Part shown: positions 43,213 through 52,124 of the stretch, piece after piece
How positions within the stretch are numbered: position 1 is the stretch's first letter
How the letters are laid out: every line of letters starts with the position of its first letter
Source: Candidatus Saccharimonadota bacterium
Lineage (GTDB): Bacteria > Patescibacteriota > Saccharimonadia > Saccharimonadales > Saccharimonadaceae
Reading direction: 5' to 3'
NCBI GenBank assembly: GCA_017561575.1
Contig: JAFZBS010000006.1
Coordinates: forward strand, 1-64,000
Length of the DNA: 64,000 nt
Notes under the pieces: generated by a model
The model's database searches: none
Told to the model about the DNA's origin: nothing
The model's input: the letters and a program-made list of their open reading frames with translations, nothing else
Program-made: the position numbers and the translations under genes

Positions 43213-43681
43213 TCAAACGCTCAGTAGCATCAAATCCATCTAACATTTCACCAGCGCAGGTCATTATTATAAGAGTTTCCTTCTCTTCTGGGATTAACAA
43301 ATTGTCCATTCTGACATCGGTTTTTGGTAGGATTTCAACACTTGTTATTCTATAACTCTCTAAATCGTATAGAATTTCATCGCCAACAGTAAGAAGCGAA
43401 AGGTCACTAAAAACCCCACTAGAATGTCCAACCAAAAAAGTTTTGTTTCGTGATCTCGAAAACGCACCAACTACAGAATCCGGAGTTATAAATTTACCAT
43501 CCTCAAGTTTTAATGTAGTAACGCCAGAAGACAGACCAATTTTAGGGATTTCAATGTCGGTAATAATGTCGACAGATGTAGCACCAGCAGGCAGTAAGCC
43601 AACAACAAGGTAAACGGCAAGCAGTACAAAATATGATACTATTACAATCTTACGAAAATCAAATGTTTTCTTAAGTTCCAC
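43190..43681 (-). CDS. Sortase-family transpeptidase
   Basis: A 163-aa protein with a GTG start just after AGGAGG. A membrane anchor (IVIVSYFVLLAVYLVVGLL) is followed by the sortase fold: IPKIGLSSGV, FLVGHSSG (catalytic His), TLIIMTCAG (catalytic Cys in TLxxTC context) and ATERLIITA (catalytic Arg). It resembles the short class D/E-type sortases. No LPXTG-type substrate is visible among the surface proteins in this window, so its targets must be encoded elsewhere or use another motif. Confidence 0.88.
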   Translation of the reverse strand: MELKKTFDFRKIVIVSYFVLLAVYLVVGLLPAGATSVDIITDIEIPKIGLSSGVTTLKLEDGKFITPDSVVGAFSRSRNKTFLVGHSSGVFSDLSLLTVGDEILYDLESYRITSVEILPKTDVRMDNLLIPEEKETLIIMTCAGEMLDGFDATERLIITASIQ

Positions 43682-43723
43682 ACTCCTCCTTTTATATTAT
43701 TATAGCACAAGAACTATAAAAAT

Positions 43724-44269
43724 TTAAACACCAGGATTGAACATTTTTAATTTTTTTTCATGGTTTTTATAATTTTTGTCGTGTAGACCAACTTCCGCCC
43801 AAAAATCTTTAGAATGATCCATATGGTTTAAATGCGCTAGCTCGTGTAAAATCACGTAATCCCGCAAAACTTCCGGCACTTTCATCAACCCAATATTCAG
43901 TGAAATGGTGCGATTCGATGAGCAACTACCCCATCTAGTATTGGCGTGTGTCAGCCGGCATTTTTCATACGAATAGCCATATAATTTCGCATAATATTCT
44001 AATCTGTACGGAAGATACTCACGCGCTTTCTTCATGAGTATTTTCTTTTGATAATCGCGGGCGCGCTGCTCTTTTGGGTCCTTAAGGGGCAGTTTTTCAC
44101 GAATTATTTCGCGATTTGAATTTAAAAATCTTTTAGCAAGAAAAGTTGAAGTGTAGGTTGGCACACTCATAGTAAGACGCCCCGAAGTCGAAACTGTAAA
44201 ACGAACACCACGAGAAAGAGGGCTTTTTCTAACAATTACTTCACCAAATTCTTTATCTTCGATAATCAT
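43724..44269 (-). CDS. YgjP-like (DUF45) zinc metallopeptidase
   Basis: A 181-aa protein. The zinc site HELAHLNHMDHSKDFW contains HExxH plus a third His, and the preceding block RLTHANTRWGSCSSNRTISLN is the DUF45/YgjP signature (also WRNIP-associated SprT-like). It is cytoplasmic with no signal. Its ATG overlaps the stop codon of the upstream P-loop protein, so the two form an operon. The physiological substrate is unknown. Confidence 0.9.
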   Translation of the reverse strand: MIIEDKEFGEVIVRKSPLSRGVRFTVSTSGRLTMSVPTYTSTFLAKRFLNSNREIIREKLPLKDPKEQRARDYQKKILMKKAREYLPYRLEYYAKLYGYSYEKCRLTHANTRWGSCSSNRTISLNIGLMKVPEVLRDYVILHELAHLNHMDHSKDFWAEVGLHDKNYKNHEKKLKMFNPGV

Positions 44270-44769
44270 TATTTTGTTTGCTCGGAATCGGCAAGACCAG
44301 CAAGAATGTGACGAGCTTGGGTTTCGAATGTGTGTTTACCGGACAAAATCACTGGCTTTTCAACTTCGGTTGGGGCCTCTAGGCTTGCAACGGCCGTATC
44401 ATAAGCCTCTCTTGCCGCAGAAACAGATTTATAAAGACGCTTCATTCTAAGTCTAATTGTCGAAATATCAGTTTGAATCCAAACCAGAGTCGGCTCATAA
44501 CCGCATGCTCTCAAAACATTACGGACCTCAGCGCGTTCCTTTTCTGTGCCAAGACCACCCTCGATAATCAAGTTTTTTCCTGTACGAGTTAATAGCTCAA
44601 TTAAAAGAAGGACATTTTTTCGCGACAGACGATACTGCTCGGATATTTCGTCGAAGTTATAATATGCAAGATCAAATCTCCATGAAAATTTTTCGCTGAA
44701 TGTTGTTTTTCCACTACAGGGTGCCCCAAATATCAGAAGAGCGCGTGGTTTAGACTTTTTACCTTCCAT
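44269..44769 (-). CDS. Small P-loop kinase/NTPase
   Basis: A 166-aa protein. Walker A is GAPCSGKT near the N-terminus (ALLIFGAPCSGKTTFSEKF). There is a hydrophobic strand ending LIIEGG and an Arg-rich lid (IRLRMKRLYKSVSAAREAYD), the layout of the Zeta-toxin/adenylate-kinase-like AAA_33 group. It is likely a small-molecule kinase. It overlaps the DUF45 gene by one base. A TACAAT box lies 11 nt upstream of the ATG and no Shine-Dalgarno is seen. Confidence 0.75.
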   Translation of the reverse strand: MEGKKSKPRALLIFGAPCSGKTTFSEKFSWRFDLAYYNFDEISEQYRLSRKNVLLLIELLTRTGKNLIIEGGLGTEKERAEVRNVLRACGYEPTLVWIQTDISTIRLRMKRLYKSVSAAREAYDTAVASLEAPTEVEKPVILSGKHTFETQARHILAGLADSEQTK

Positions 44770-44842
44770 AATGATTTAATTGTATCACAAATGAATAAAA
44801 TAGTGCAAGTAAAAAACCTGTTATATGTTAAAATAATAATGG

Positions 44843-45835
44843 ATGAAGGTAAAATACAGCCAAATTAAACCACAAATTCCGGTTGTTTTATTGTATTTGC
44901 TGATTTTTGTCAGCGTTATTCATATTATCGGGATAATTGTTCTATTTGCGCTACCGATACCTGATTCAAATATTGACACGACACCACCCGCAATTAGCTT
45001 AAACGGTGAAAAAAGAATAATTCTCTACGATAATGAAACCTTTGAAGACCCTGGCGTGACGGCATATGACGGTGAACGCGAAGTAGAAGTCGAAGTGACC
45101 GGCAAGATTAATAAAGATGATTCAGAAAACTATCTTATTGAATACACGGCAAAAGATGACGTCGGAAATATCGCCGTTGAATCGCGAATTGTCACAGTAC
45201 TCCATCGCTATACAGGAAAAATTTACTTGACTTTTGATGATGGCCCCAGTGCATATACCGCAAAACTGCTTGACATCTTAAAAAAGTACAATGTAAAGGC
45301 AACATTTTTCGTGACAGGATACGGTAGTGATGAAATGATTGCGCGCGAGTATAATGAGGGGCACGCCGTGGCGCTCCATTCCTTTACGCATGACTACGCA
45401 AATATTTATTCGAGTATAGATAATTATTTTGCAGATTTATATCGCATTCAAGAACGCGTTAAAAGTATTACCGGATATACATCATATTTGATGCGCTTCC
45501 CCGGCGGTAGTTCCAACACCGTAAGCGCGAAACATGATGGAGGAATTCATATTATGTCGAAGCTCGTCAAGGAAGTTGGTGCACGCGGTTTTACCTATTT
45601 TGATTGGAATGTGACTTCTGGAGATGCTGGTGGTACCACAAGTTCGGATGGGGTATATCAAAATGTAATCAACAGAGTATATCGTGACGGCAAGTCCATA
45701 GTGTTACAACATGACAGTAAAGGTTTTTCGGTTGATGCAGTTGAACGCATCATTCAATGGGGACTAGCAAACGGATTTACTTTCGACAAACTTGATGCGA
45801 ACTCATTCACCGCCCACCATGGTGTAAATAATTAA
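44843..45835 (+). CDS. Secreted polysaccharide deacetylase with DUF5011 Ig-like domain
   Basis: A 330-aa protein. A membrane anchor (VVLLYLLIFVSVIHIIGIIVLFAL) is followed by a DUF5011 bacterial Ig-like domain (DTTPPAISLNGEKRIILY ... DDVGNIAVESRIVTV) and a NodB deacetylase domain: KIYLTFDDGPSAYT (catalytic Asp pair), VALHSFTHDYA (metal His pair HxxxxH), MRFPGGSSN and a late His (SIVLQHDSK). It removes N-acetyl groups from peptidoglycan or a related polymer outside the cell. A -10-like TAAAAT lies 8 nt upstream of the chosen ATG. Confidence 0.92.
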   Translation: MKVKYSQIKPQIPVVLLYLLIFVSVIHIIGIIVLFALPIPDSNIDTTPPAISLNGEKRIILYDNETFEDPGVTAYDGEREVEVEVTGKINKDDSENYLIEYTAKDDVGNIAVESRIVTVLHRYTGKIYLTFDDGPSAYTAKLLDILKKYNVKATFFVTGYGSDEMIAREYNEGHAVALHSFTHDYANIYSSIDNYFADLYRIQERVKSITGYTSYLMRFPGGSSNTVSAKHDGGIHIMSKLVKEVGARGFTYFDWNVTSGDAGGTTSSDGVYQNVINRVYRDGKSIVLQHDSKGFSVDAVERIIQWGLANGFTFDKLDANSFTAHHGVNN

Positions 45836-45856
45836 AAAAGCTCCTAATGGAGTTTT
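45836..45856. terminator. Bidirectional terminator between deacetylase and tRNA-Trp
   Basis: Stem AAAA-CTCC / GGAG-TTTT with a bulged G and a TAAT loop, with A and T runs on the two sides. Confidence 0.6.
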
Positions 45857-45860
45857 AAAA

Positions 45861-45936
45861 TGGCAGGGGTGACAGGACTTGAACCCATGACACGCGGTTT
45901 TGGAGACCGCTGCTCTACCAACTGAGCTACACCCCT
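45861..45936 (-). tRNA. tRNA-Trp (anticodon CCA)
   Basis: Acceptor AGGGGTG / CACCCCT, D-arm TAGCTCAGTTGGTAGAGCA, anticodon stem GCGGT / ACCGC with loop CTCCAAA, T-loop TTCAAGT, discriminator G and an encoded CCA. Confidence 0.95.
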
Positions 45937-45986
45937 TCAAAAGTTATACTACCATTTTATCATAAAACGTGATAAAATGGAATACA

Positions 45987-47207
45987 ATGAAAATACTAAT
46001 GCTTGGCTGGGAACTTCCGCCCCACAATAGTGGTGGGCTTGGTGTTGCATGCCTCAATATGGCTCGCGCACTCGCACGTGAAGGCGCGAAAATCGAATTT
46101 GTCTTACCATATGAAGCGGATTATTCTGATATAAAATTCATGGATATACTTCCTGCCACACATCTCGACCCAATATATCGTTATGGTGGCGGCTCATATG
46201 AATCTCTAAAAATTCTAGAAAAAATTATTCCGCAAAATGGCCAAGATTTATTATCTATTCGCGACGTACAAGCTTCATATTGCGAATTCGTTGACAAACA
46301 TCTAAAAAAAGACAGACCAGAACTCGTACATGCACATGATTGGCTAACTTATGAAGCCGGAATGTTGGCAAAGAAAAAATACGATCTTCCTTTTGTTGCA
46401 CACGTACATGCAACAGAATATGATCGCGCCGGCATGAACACGGGAAATCCGCTGATACATGAAATAGAATATGAAGGTCTGATGCTTGCAGATAAAATTA
46501 TCGCTGTCTCAGAAGCTACAAAACGAATAGTACATGAAAAATATAATATTCCACTAGGTAAAATTGACGTAATATATAATTCACTTGACGAAAACTATGA
46601 GAAATCCGACTACTATTTTTCAAGCAATACCTATAAGTATCTGATTGGATTAAAAGAGCAAGGTTACACTATAATCTCTACCGTAGGTCGCTTCACTATT
46701 CAGAAAGGCCTGAGTAGACTGGTCTACGCAGCAGCTAAAGCTATAGAAAAGAACTCAAAACTCATTTTTGTCCTCGCCGGAGATGGCGAAGAGCGCAACA
46801 AGCTAGTCTCTTTGGTAGCGGAACTTGGTATTGCCAAAAATGTTATTTTCACGGGCTTCATTCGAGGCAAAAAACTCCGTGATATTTATTCGGTTTCGGA
46901 TATATTTGTGATGAGCTCAATCTCAGAGCCATTTGGGTTAACTGCACTTGAAGCGGCACACCACGGAGATGCACTAATTTTGACGAAACAATCAGGAGTA
47001 TCGGAAATCGTTTGGTCGGCTTTGACATATGATTTTTGGGACGAGAAGAAACTCGCCGATGAAATCCTAGCCGTTGCTGGCAGCAAGGCCCTACGTGAAT
47101 CGCTGCAAGAAAACATTAAAAATGAGTATCACAGAATTTCATGGGACCAAGTTGCTAAAAAATGTATGAAGGTGTATAATAAAACCATAAAAAGTAAGAG
47201 GCACTAG
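45987..47207 (+). CDS. GT4 glycosyltransferase, glycogen-synthase-like
   Basis: A 406-aa protein. I use the ATG at 45987, 8 nt after TAAAAT (45973-45978), rather than the GTG at 45969 that overlaps this box. The N-terminal GT-B domain begins MKILMLGWELPPHNSGGLGV with HAHDWLTYEAG. The C-terminal domain has STVGRFTIQKGLSRLVYAA, FVLAGDGEERNKL and the nucleotide-sugar-binding SISEPFGLTALEAA. It uses NDP-glucose to extend a glucan or transfers a sugar to a lipid. The neighbouring GH57 gene, one base away, supports alpha-glucan synthesis. Confidence 0.88.
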   Translation: MKILMLGWELPPHNSGGLGVACLNMARALAREGAKIEFVLPYEADYSDIKFMDILPATHLDPIYRYGGGSYESLKILEKIIPQNGQDLLSIRDVQASYCEFVDKHLKKDRPELVHAHDWLTYEAGMLAKKKYDLPFVAHVHATEYDRAGMNTGNPLIHEIEYEGLMLADKIIAVSEATKRIVHEKYNIPLGKIDVIYNSLDENYEKSDYYFSSNTYKYLIGLKEQGYTIISTVGRFTIQKGLSRLVYAAAKAIEKNSKLIFVLAGDGEERNKLVSLVAELGIAKNVIFTGFIRGKKLRDIYSVSDIFVMSSISEPFGLTALEAAHHGDALILTKQSGVSEIVWSALTYDFWDEKKLADEILAVAGSKALRESLQENIKNEYHRISWDQVAKKCMKVYNKTIKSKRH

Positions 47208-47208
47208 G

Positions 47209-48405
47209 GTGAGAGCTATTTGTTTGTATCTGCATATTCATCAGCCTGTTCGCTATCGCGAATACTCCATTTTTGATGTAGGAAATAACTCAAATTACTT
47301 TAACGACAATTATAACAGCAAGCAAAACAACGAAAGAATATTCCGAAAAGTTGCAAAAAAATCCTATTATCCAACCTTAGAACTACTTAAAGCTAAAATG
47401 CTGACACATCCAGACTTTAAAGTCTCTTTTAGCATTACTGGAACTTGGCTCGAACAGGCGGCCACATGGGAGCCAGACCTTATACGAATCATCCGCGAAA
47501 TGGTTAAACGTGGCCAAGCTGAAATTGTCGGAGAAACCTATTATCATTCCCTTGCCTATTTCTATAATCTTGACGAATTTAATGACCAAGTTAATCTTCA
47601 CGAAGAAACCATTAATAGATTGTTTGGCGTCAAACCAAAGGTGTTCCGCAACACGGAACTGTCCTACAACGATTATCTCGCAAAATGGGCAGAAGAAAAA
47701 GGATACAAAGGTATTTTAGCGGAAGGCTGGGATAAAATATTAGGATGGCGTAGCCCAAATCATGTTTACAGCCCAGTTGGGTGTAAGAACCTTAGATTAC
47801 TGCTCAAGAATTATCGCTTGTCAGATGATATAGCCTTCCGTTTCAGTAATCGTAGCTGGAAAGAATGGCCACTCACTGTGCCAAAATACCAAAATTGGCT
47901 GAATGAATCATGCCTAAATGGCAATCTTATTAATCTCTTTATGGATTTTGAAACCTTTGGCGAGCATCAATGGCAAGACACTGGGATATTTAATTTTCTA
48001 AGCACTTTTATCGATTCCTGGTTAGCTGAATACGAGAATAAATTTGTTACCGTATCGGAAGCCACAGAAATAGAAGAACCGGTTGGCGAAATATCAATGC
48101 CGGAAACTGTTACATGGGCAGATACGGAACGCGATTTGTCGGCATGGGCATCAAATAAAATGCAAATCTCCGCTGAAACAGACCTATACGCAATGAGAAA
48201 GGAAGTTTTAGCTACAAATAACAAAAGACTAATCTCGGATTGGCGCCATATGACCACATCGGATCATCCATATGCGATGTGTACTAAATACTGGAGCGAC
48301 GGAGACGTGCATGCTTACTTTTCTGCATACAATAGTCCATACGAGGCATTTATGTACTATATGAACGTTTTACGAGATATAGAATACAGAAGCTCACAAA
48401 AATAA
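47209..48405 (+). CDS. Glycoside hydrolase family 57 protein (alpha-amylase/4-alpha-glucanotransferase type)
   Basis: A 398-aa protein with a GTG start and an AAGAGG ribosome binding site inside the end of the GT4 gene. GH57 signatures are YLHIHQPVR near the N-terminus, VSFSITGTWLEQ, GQAEIVGETYYHSLA, VFRNTELSYND (nucleophile Glu region) and LFMDFETFGEHQW (acid/base Asp region). The length fits the short amylase-like GH57 group found with GT4 glycogen synthases. It acts in the cytoplasm on alpha-glucan, probably with the GT4 and the phosphorylase at 6.8 kb. Confidence 0.92.
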   Translation: MRAICLYLHIHQPVRYREYSIFDVGNNSNYFNDNYNSKQNNERIFRKVAKKSYYPTLELLKAKMLTHPDFKVSFSITGTWLEQAATWEPDLIRIIREMVKRGQAEIVGETYYHSLAYFYNLDEFNDQVNLHEETINRLFGVKPKVFRNTELSYNDYLAKWAEEKGYKGILAEGWDKILGWRSPNHVYSPVGCKNLRLLLKNYRLSDDIAFRFSNRSWKEWPLTVPKYQNWLNESCLNGNLINLFMDFETFGEHQWQDTGIFNFLSTFIDSWLAEYENKFVTVSEATEIEEPVGEISMPETVTWADTERDLSAWASNKMQISAETDLYAMRKEVLATNNKRLISDWRHMTTSDHPYAMCTKYWSDGDVHAYFSAYNSPYEAFMYYMNVLRDIEYRSSQK

Positions 48406-48421
48406 CCCCCGATAATGGGGG
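48406..48421. terminator. Hairpin between GH57 and rpmG, probably bidirectional
   Basis: Stem CCCCC / GGGGG with a 6-nt loop directly after the GH57 stop. It is flanked by TATTTTA on one side and by an AT-rich stretch on the other, where rpmG transcripts end. Confidence 0.6.
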
Positions 48422-48426
48422 ATATT

Positions 48427-48636
48427 TTAACGCTTTTTTTCCTTAACTTCGTTTCTACCGAGATTCTTTTTGGTTTCAGTAAAGACTACATGTTTTCTAA
48501 GAATTGGATCGTATTTTTTAAGCGAAAGTTTATCAGGGGTGTTCATGGTGTTTTTCTTGGTATAATAAGCACGCACGCCCGATTCTTCGGATACGAGACC
48601 AACAAGTTTGCGTTTAGTATTATTCTTCTTTGCCAT
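48427..48636 (-). CDS. rpmG: 50S ribosomal protein L33
   Basis: A 69-aa protein from the ATG at 48636; the frame stays open upstream but a TATAAT lies 10 nt before this ATG. The L33 pattern is [20 protein letters not shown] followed by [20 protein letters not shown]. The zinc-binding Cys pairs of the C+ type are absent, so this is a C- type L33, with a slightly longer basic tail. Confidence 0.88.
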   Translation of the reverse strand: MAKKNNTKRKLVGLVSEESGVRAYYTKKNTMNTPDKLSLKKYDPILRKHVVFTETKKNLGRNEVKEKKR

Positions 48637-48663
48637 AATTAACGTCATTATATCACAGATAAT

Positions 48664-48692
48664 AAAAAAAGGCAAGACTAAAAGCCTTGCCT
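48664..48692 (-). terminator. Terminator of the 56-aa gene
   Basis: Stem AGGCAAGGC-T / A-GTCTTGCCT on the minus strand, followed by a run of seven T. Confidence 0.8.
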
Positions 48693-48709
48693 GTAGCCGG
48701 CCGGTGTCC

Positions 48710-48880
48710 TTAGACACCGAAATACGCATAGACCTTCCCCACGTCGCCCTCGGCTCTACCGCCGCGGTCGATAATCGCCCGGATGTACGCATACGCCGCA
48801 GCGTAGCCACTTTTGTCGGTGTTAAAGCTCTTGGAACCCATATAGACACCGCCAGACGAGTATTCTTTGATGATAATCAC
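48710..48880 (-). CDS. Small protein, 56 aa, unknown
   Basis: A GTG start at 48880 has a G-rich AGGGGGTG ribosome binding site about 7 nt upstream, and a terminator follows the stop. The sequence begins [20 protein letters not shown] and continues with a Gly/Ala/Tyr-rich helix ([17 protein letters not shown]). GC content is clearly higher than in the flanking genes, and codon choice is like the GC-rich genes at 422 and 9714. An overlapping ATG frame of 20 codons is less likely. The family is not recognised. Confidence 0.5.
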   Translation of the reverse strand: MIIIKEYSSGGVYMGSKSFNTDKSGYAAAYAYIRAIIDRGGRAEGDVGKVYAYFGV

Positions 48881-48926
48881 TCATTTCACCCCCTTTTTTT
48901 AAAGTACTCGGAAGATTATACTATCG

Positions 48927-51900
48927 CTAGAGATTTTTTGCAAGCAGTAGCTCGATGAAGTTTTTTATATCACGAATGCCTAGGCTATTATCTGCAGGAA
49001 TAAGTATAGCGGGATCGTCAAGAAAATCTAAAGTCACGATTTGTTTATAAACAGCTTGCATCAAAGATAGTAGTTCTTTTTCATCATCATCAGTAAATTC
49101 ATAAATTTTATCATGGACATCCCCATCTTTATCGGGTGTCACAAACAATATATGTGCTCTTGTTACTTTATATTTTGAGTATTTAGGTGAATTATTGAGA
49201 AGTTGCTTATAAAACAAAAGTTGCAACATATACTTATAAAGCGTAGCATTTGATTGCCATTTTTCTTTATGATAGGCACCAGTTTTAAAATCATAAATCT
49301 CAATTGTTTTATTATCATCGTCAACCAGAATGTGATCAATTTTTCCAGTGACGGGCACGCCATCTATTACCAGCTTTTCTGGACCAAAATCAACCTCTGC
49401 CTGCCCCCGTCTTAGCATATCACCAAAACGTTCTAGCGCTACAGCCAAATTGGCGATACCTTTTTCGCGCAAGGTTGTTATAGTATCCATTTGTAATTCT
49501 TTTCGTGATAATTCCGTCAAGAATACATCAACTGCATCAGAATTCGATATCTTATCATTTGTAACCTTCTCGAAAACTTTGTGGATTAAATCACCATAAG
49601 CTAGAGCTTCGGTCTCAGGCTCGCGTGGTGCCTGCAAAATATAAGACTTGAAAAAGCTCTCTGGCCCAGCATATGCAATATCTATGAAAGAAGTTAAAGC
49701 CGAGGCACTCATTCGGAACTTTTTTACGCGCTCCCTATATAACGCTCTCATATCCGGAGAATCTGCAAAATATGGTAAAAGCCAGTTTTTTAAGTTAAGT
49801 TCATTTTGTTTGTTAACAGTTGCATTATAGCAAAGCTCAACTTTTTTGGTTGGTAAAAACGGCGACACAACCTCGTCGTTCTCAAGATACTCATCGAAGT
49901 ATTCTAATCTGTCCGGGGATTTACCATTGAAATCATAAAGAGAGTTAGTAATATATAATGCCTGTTTTGCACGAGTTAAAGCCACATATAGAATTCTTAG
50001 CTTTTCACTATCAGTGGTGCCGGTATGGCGTATTTGCATTAAATTTTTTGGCAAAGCAAGTAAATTATTATTTCCCTTTCCGCGCCCCCAAGCCACATGG
50101 TCGGCAGAAATAATAAAAACGTATTCAAACTCTAACCCCTTAGCTTTATGTGCTGATAGTATTTGTACCGCTTCGTCCGCATCACGATAGGGGCTAGTAG
50201 CCACAAGCGGCATATCTGCAGCAATATAATCGTCAATCATTTCAATTAGATTAGATAATTTTAGTGGTTTATCGCCAAAATGCTTTTTTAGCTTACCCTT
50301 TAGAGAAGCTAAATTTTCATAAAACCTAAATCTTGTATAAGTATCCAAGCTTTCGATATCCATCTTTCGATAAATATTAGCTATTACAACTTCAAGCGGT
50401 TCATTTAGTGCCAACTTCACAAAATCGGCAATACATAAAGCAACTCGAGAAATCTCAGGCGATTCAGATTCGGCAAGACACTCAAGTATTGGTTTGTGCT
50501 CATTTCTAGCTCGACCAGCATCTTTAATTACTTGTAGCATTGGCAAATTCCAGAATGGATAAGAAAGAACTTCAAGTATTTGGACAGATAATTTCTTTTC
50601 TGTTGATAGTTCGTAGGCTAATCGAGAGATTGTGAGTAGTTGATGAATTTGCTCGTCCTCAAACAAATCATCTCTTTTTTCGTAAGCTATTTTGATTTCG
50701 GAGTGCGATTTAAGATATGGCAAAAGCGGCTCAAAATATTTGCGTTTGTAAGAGATTACAGCAATTTCGCTTTGGGGCACCCCACTTTTAATTAAATGAG
50801 ATATTTCATCGGCAATAAAGCCATACTCTGCATCTGACGAATTAAACTCGATGCGTCTAATCTGGGATTTTTTAGGGTCTTTCTTATTAGCGGATAAAAC
50901 TTTGTCAGCAAATCTGTCTGGCGCCTGAGCAATTATATTATAAGAAAAATCGAGTATCTCGCCAGTACTGCGATAGTTCTCTGTGAGCGTAATCACCTCA
51001 GCGCCATAATGTGCCTGAAAATCAGACAAGTTTGAACTCAGTGCCCCCTGAAATTCGTAAATTGCCTGGTCGTCATCGCCCACCGCCATAATCATCGGTT
51101 TCTCATAATCAGTCAAAGCCTTAACTATTGCAAGTTGAGAAGGATTGGTGTCCTGGAACTCGTCAAGCATGATAAACTGATATTTTTCTTCGAGAGTCAA
51201 TTTAAAGCCCGTATCATTCTTTAAGACTTTTACCGCCTCTTCGACCATATCGTCAAAATCATACCAACCGTTTTCTCTCAATTTTTCGTCATATTTTGAC
51301 ATAACAGTAGCAATAGAGACAAGTTTTTTGTTGGCAATACGGTCTTTCAAACGATAATTATTGTTTTCATCTTTCTCGAAATACTTATCTTTCCAATCTG
51401 ATAAAGGTTTGATTTTTTGTAATGATTCTGCCTCGGCAATCGCATCTTTTAAATCCCGTGCCAAACCAGCAATGGAACGTTCGACGTTTTTTAAAATGGG
51501 TTTACTTTCCGCATAGTTTTTTAGTAAATCAAATATCGGAAGATATGCATTCTCGTATGACTCTCTAAAAGCACGCGGAACTATATTTTTTAAAAGAGGC
51601 GAAATACTTTTAGATAGCACAAGCGAATCTTCTATGTTTTGTTTTGCTACTGTTTCAAGATCTTTTGCCGTCAAATCAGCAGATTTAGCCTCACTAATAA
51701 CACTAATAATATCCTTAACTGAATCGCCTCTTAAAATGTCAGTTGCAGGCAAACTTTCCTGGATTTCGTTAATTATTTTAAACTGCATGATTTCATCAAT
51801 TGGCGTATCAATTTGTCGGTCATAAGCGTCACTGTAGTTCTTATAAAGAGCCAGTATTTCCGAACCAAAAGAATGGTAAGTACCAATATTGACTTTTAAA

Positions 51901-52124
51901 GCATCTTTGCCAATAATCGTTTTTAAGCGCTCTCGCATATTTGAGGCGCCAGTTTCGGTAAAAGTTAGGCACAATATATTCTCGGGATTCGTATCGGTAT
52001 TATTTAATATATATGCAACTTTATGCGACAATAGTTGAGTTTTGCCAGTACCCGGGCCGGCCAAAACTAAAAGAGGGCCATCCAAGTATTCTACAGCACG
52101 TTTTTGGGCTGGATTTAATCCCAT
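48927..52124 (-). CDS. UvrD/Rep-type helicase with C-terminal RecB-like nuclease
   Basis: A 1065-aa protein. Helicase motifs are LNPAQKRAVEY (Q motif), VLAGPGTGKTQLL (Walker A), FDDMVEEAV, MLDEFQDTNPSQ (Walker B), AVGDDDQAIYEFQGA (motif III), TLTENYRSTGEIL (IV), LSAHKAKGLEFEYVFI (V) and LYVALTRAKQAL (VI). The final 250 residues form a PD-(D/E)XK nuclease (GDLIHKVFEKV, VTGKIDHILVDDDNKTIEIYDFKTG). The architecture is that of single-chain AddA/RecB-like repair enzymes. It overlaps gpsA by 10 bp, so they are co-transcribed. Confidence 0.93.
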   Translation of the reverse strand: MGLNPAQKRAVEYLDGPLLVLAGPGTGKTQLLSHKVAYILNNTDTNPENILCLTFTETGASNMRERLKTIIGKDALKVNIGTYHSFGSEILALYKNYSDAYDRQIDTPIDEIMQFKIINEIQESLPATDILRGDSVKDIISVISEAKSADLTAKDLETVAKQNIEDSLVLSKSISPLLKNIVPRAFRESYENAYLPIFDLLKNYAESKPILKNVERSIAGLARDLKDAIAEAESLQKIKPLSDWKDKYFEKDENNNYRLKDRIANKKLVSIATVMSKYDEKLRENGWYDFDDMVEEAVKVLKNDTGFKLTLEEKYQFIMLDEFQDTNPSQLAIVKALTDYEKPMIMAVGDDDQAIYEFQGALSSNLSDFQAHYGAEVITLTENYRSTGEILDFSYNIIAQAPDRFADKVLSANKKDPKKSQIRRIEFNSSDAEYGFIADEISHLIKSGVPQSEIAVISYKRKYFEPLLPYLKSHSEIKIAYEKRDDLFEDEQIHQLLTISRLAYELSTEKKLSVQILEVLSYPFWNLPMLQVIKDAGRARNEHKPILECLAESESPEISRVALCIADFVKLALNEPLEVVIANIYRKMDIESLDTYTRFRFYENLASLKGKLKKHFGDKPLKLSNLIEMIDDYIAADMPLVATSPYRDADEAVQILSAHKAKGLEFEYVFIISADHVAWGRGKGNNNLLALPKNLMQIRHTGTTDSEKLRILYVALTRAKQALYITNSLYDFNGKSPDRLEYFDEYLENDEVVSPFLPTKKVELCYNATVNKQNELNLKNWLLPYFADSPDMRALYRERVKKFRMSASALTSFIDIAYAGPESFFKSYILQAPREPETEALAYGDLIHKVFEKVTNDKISNSDAVDVFLTELSRKELQMDTITTLREKGIANLAVALERFGDMLRRGQAEVDFGPEKLVIDGVPVTGKIDHILVDDDNKTIEIYDFKTGAYHKEKWQSNATLYKYMLQLLFYKQLLNNSPKYSKYKVTRAHILFVTPDKDGDVHDKIYEFTDDDEKELLSLMQAVYKQIVTLDFLDDPAILIPADNSLGIRDIKNFIELLLAKNL

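Noticed and set aside
44839-44868. Nine-codon minicistron before the polysaccharide deacetylase
   Set aside because: An ATG 4 nt upstream opens a short frame (MDEGKIQPN), but its stop does not coincide with the next start and the deacetylase ATG itself fits the -10 box, so coupling is not supported.
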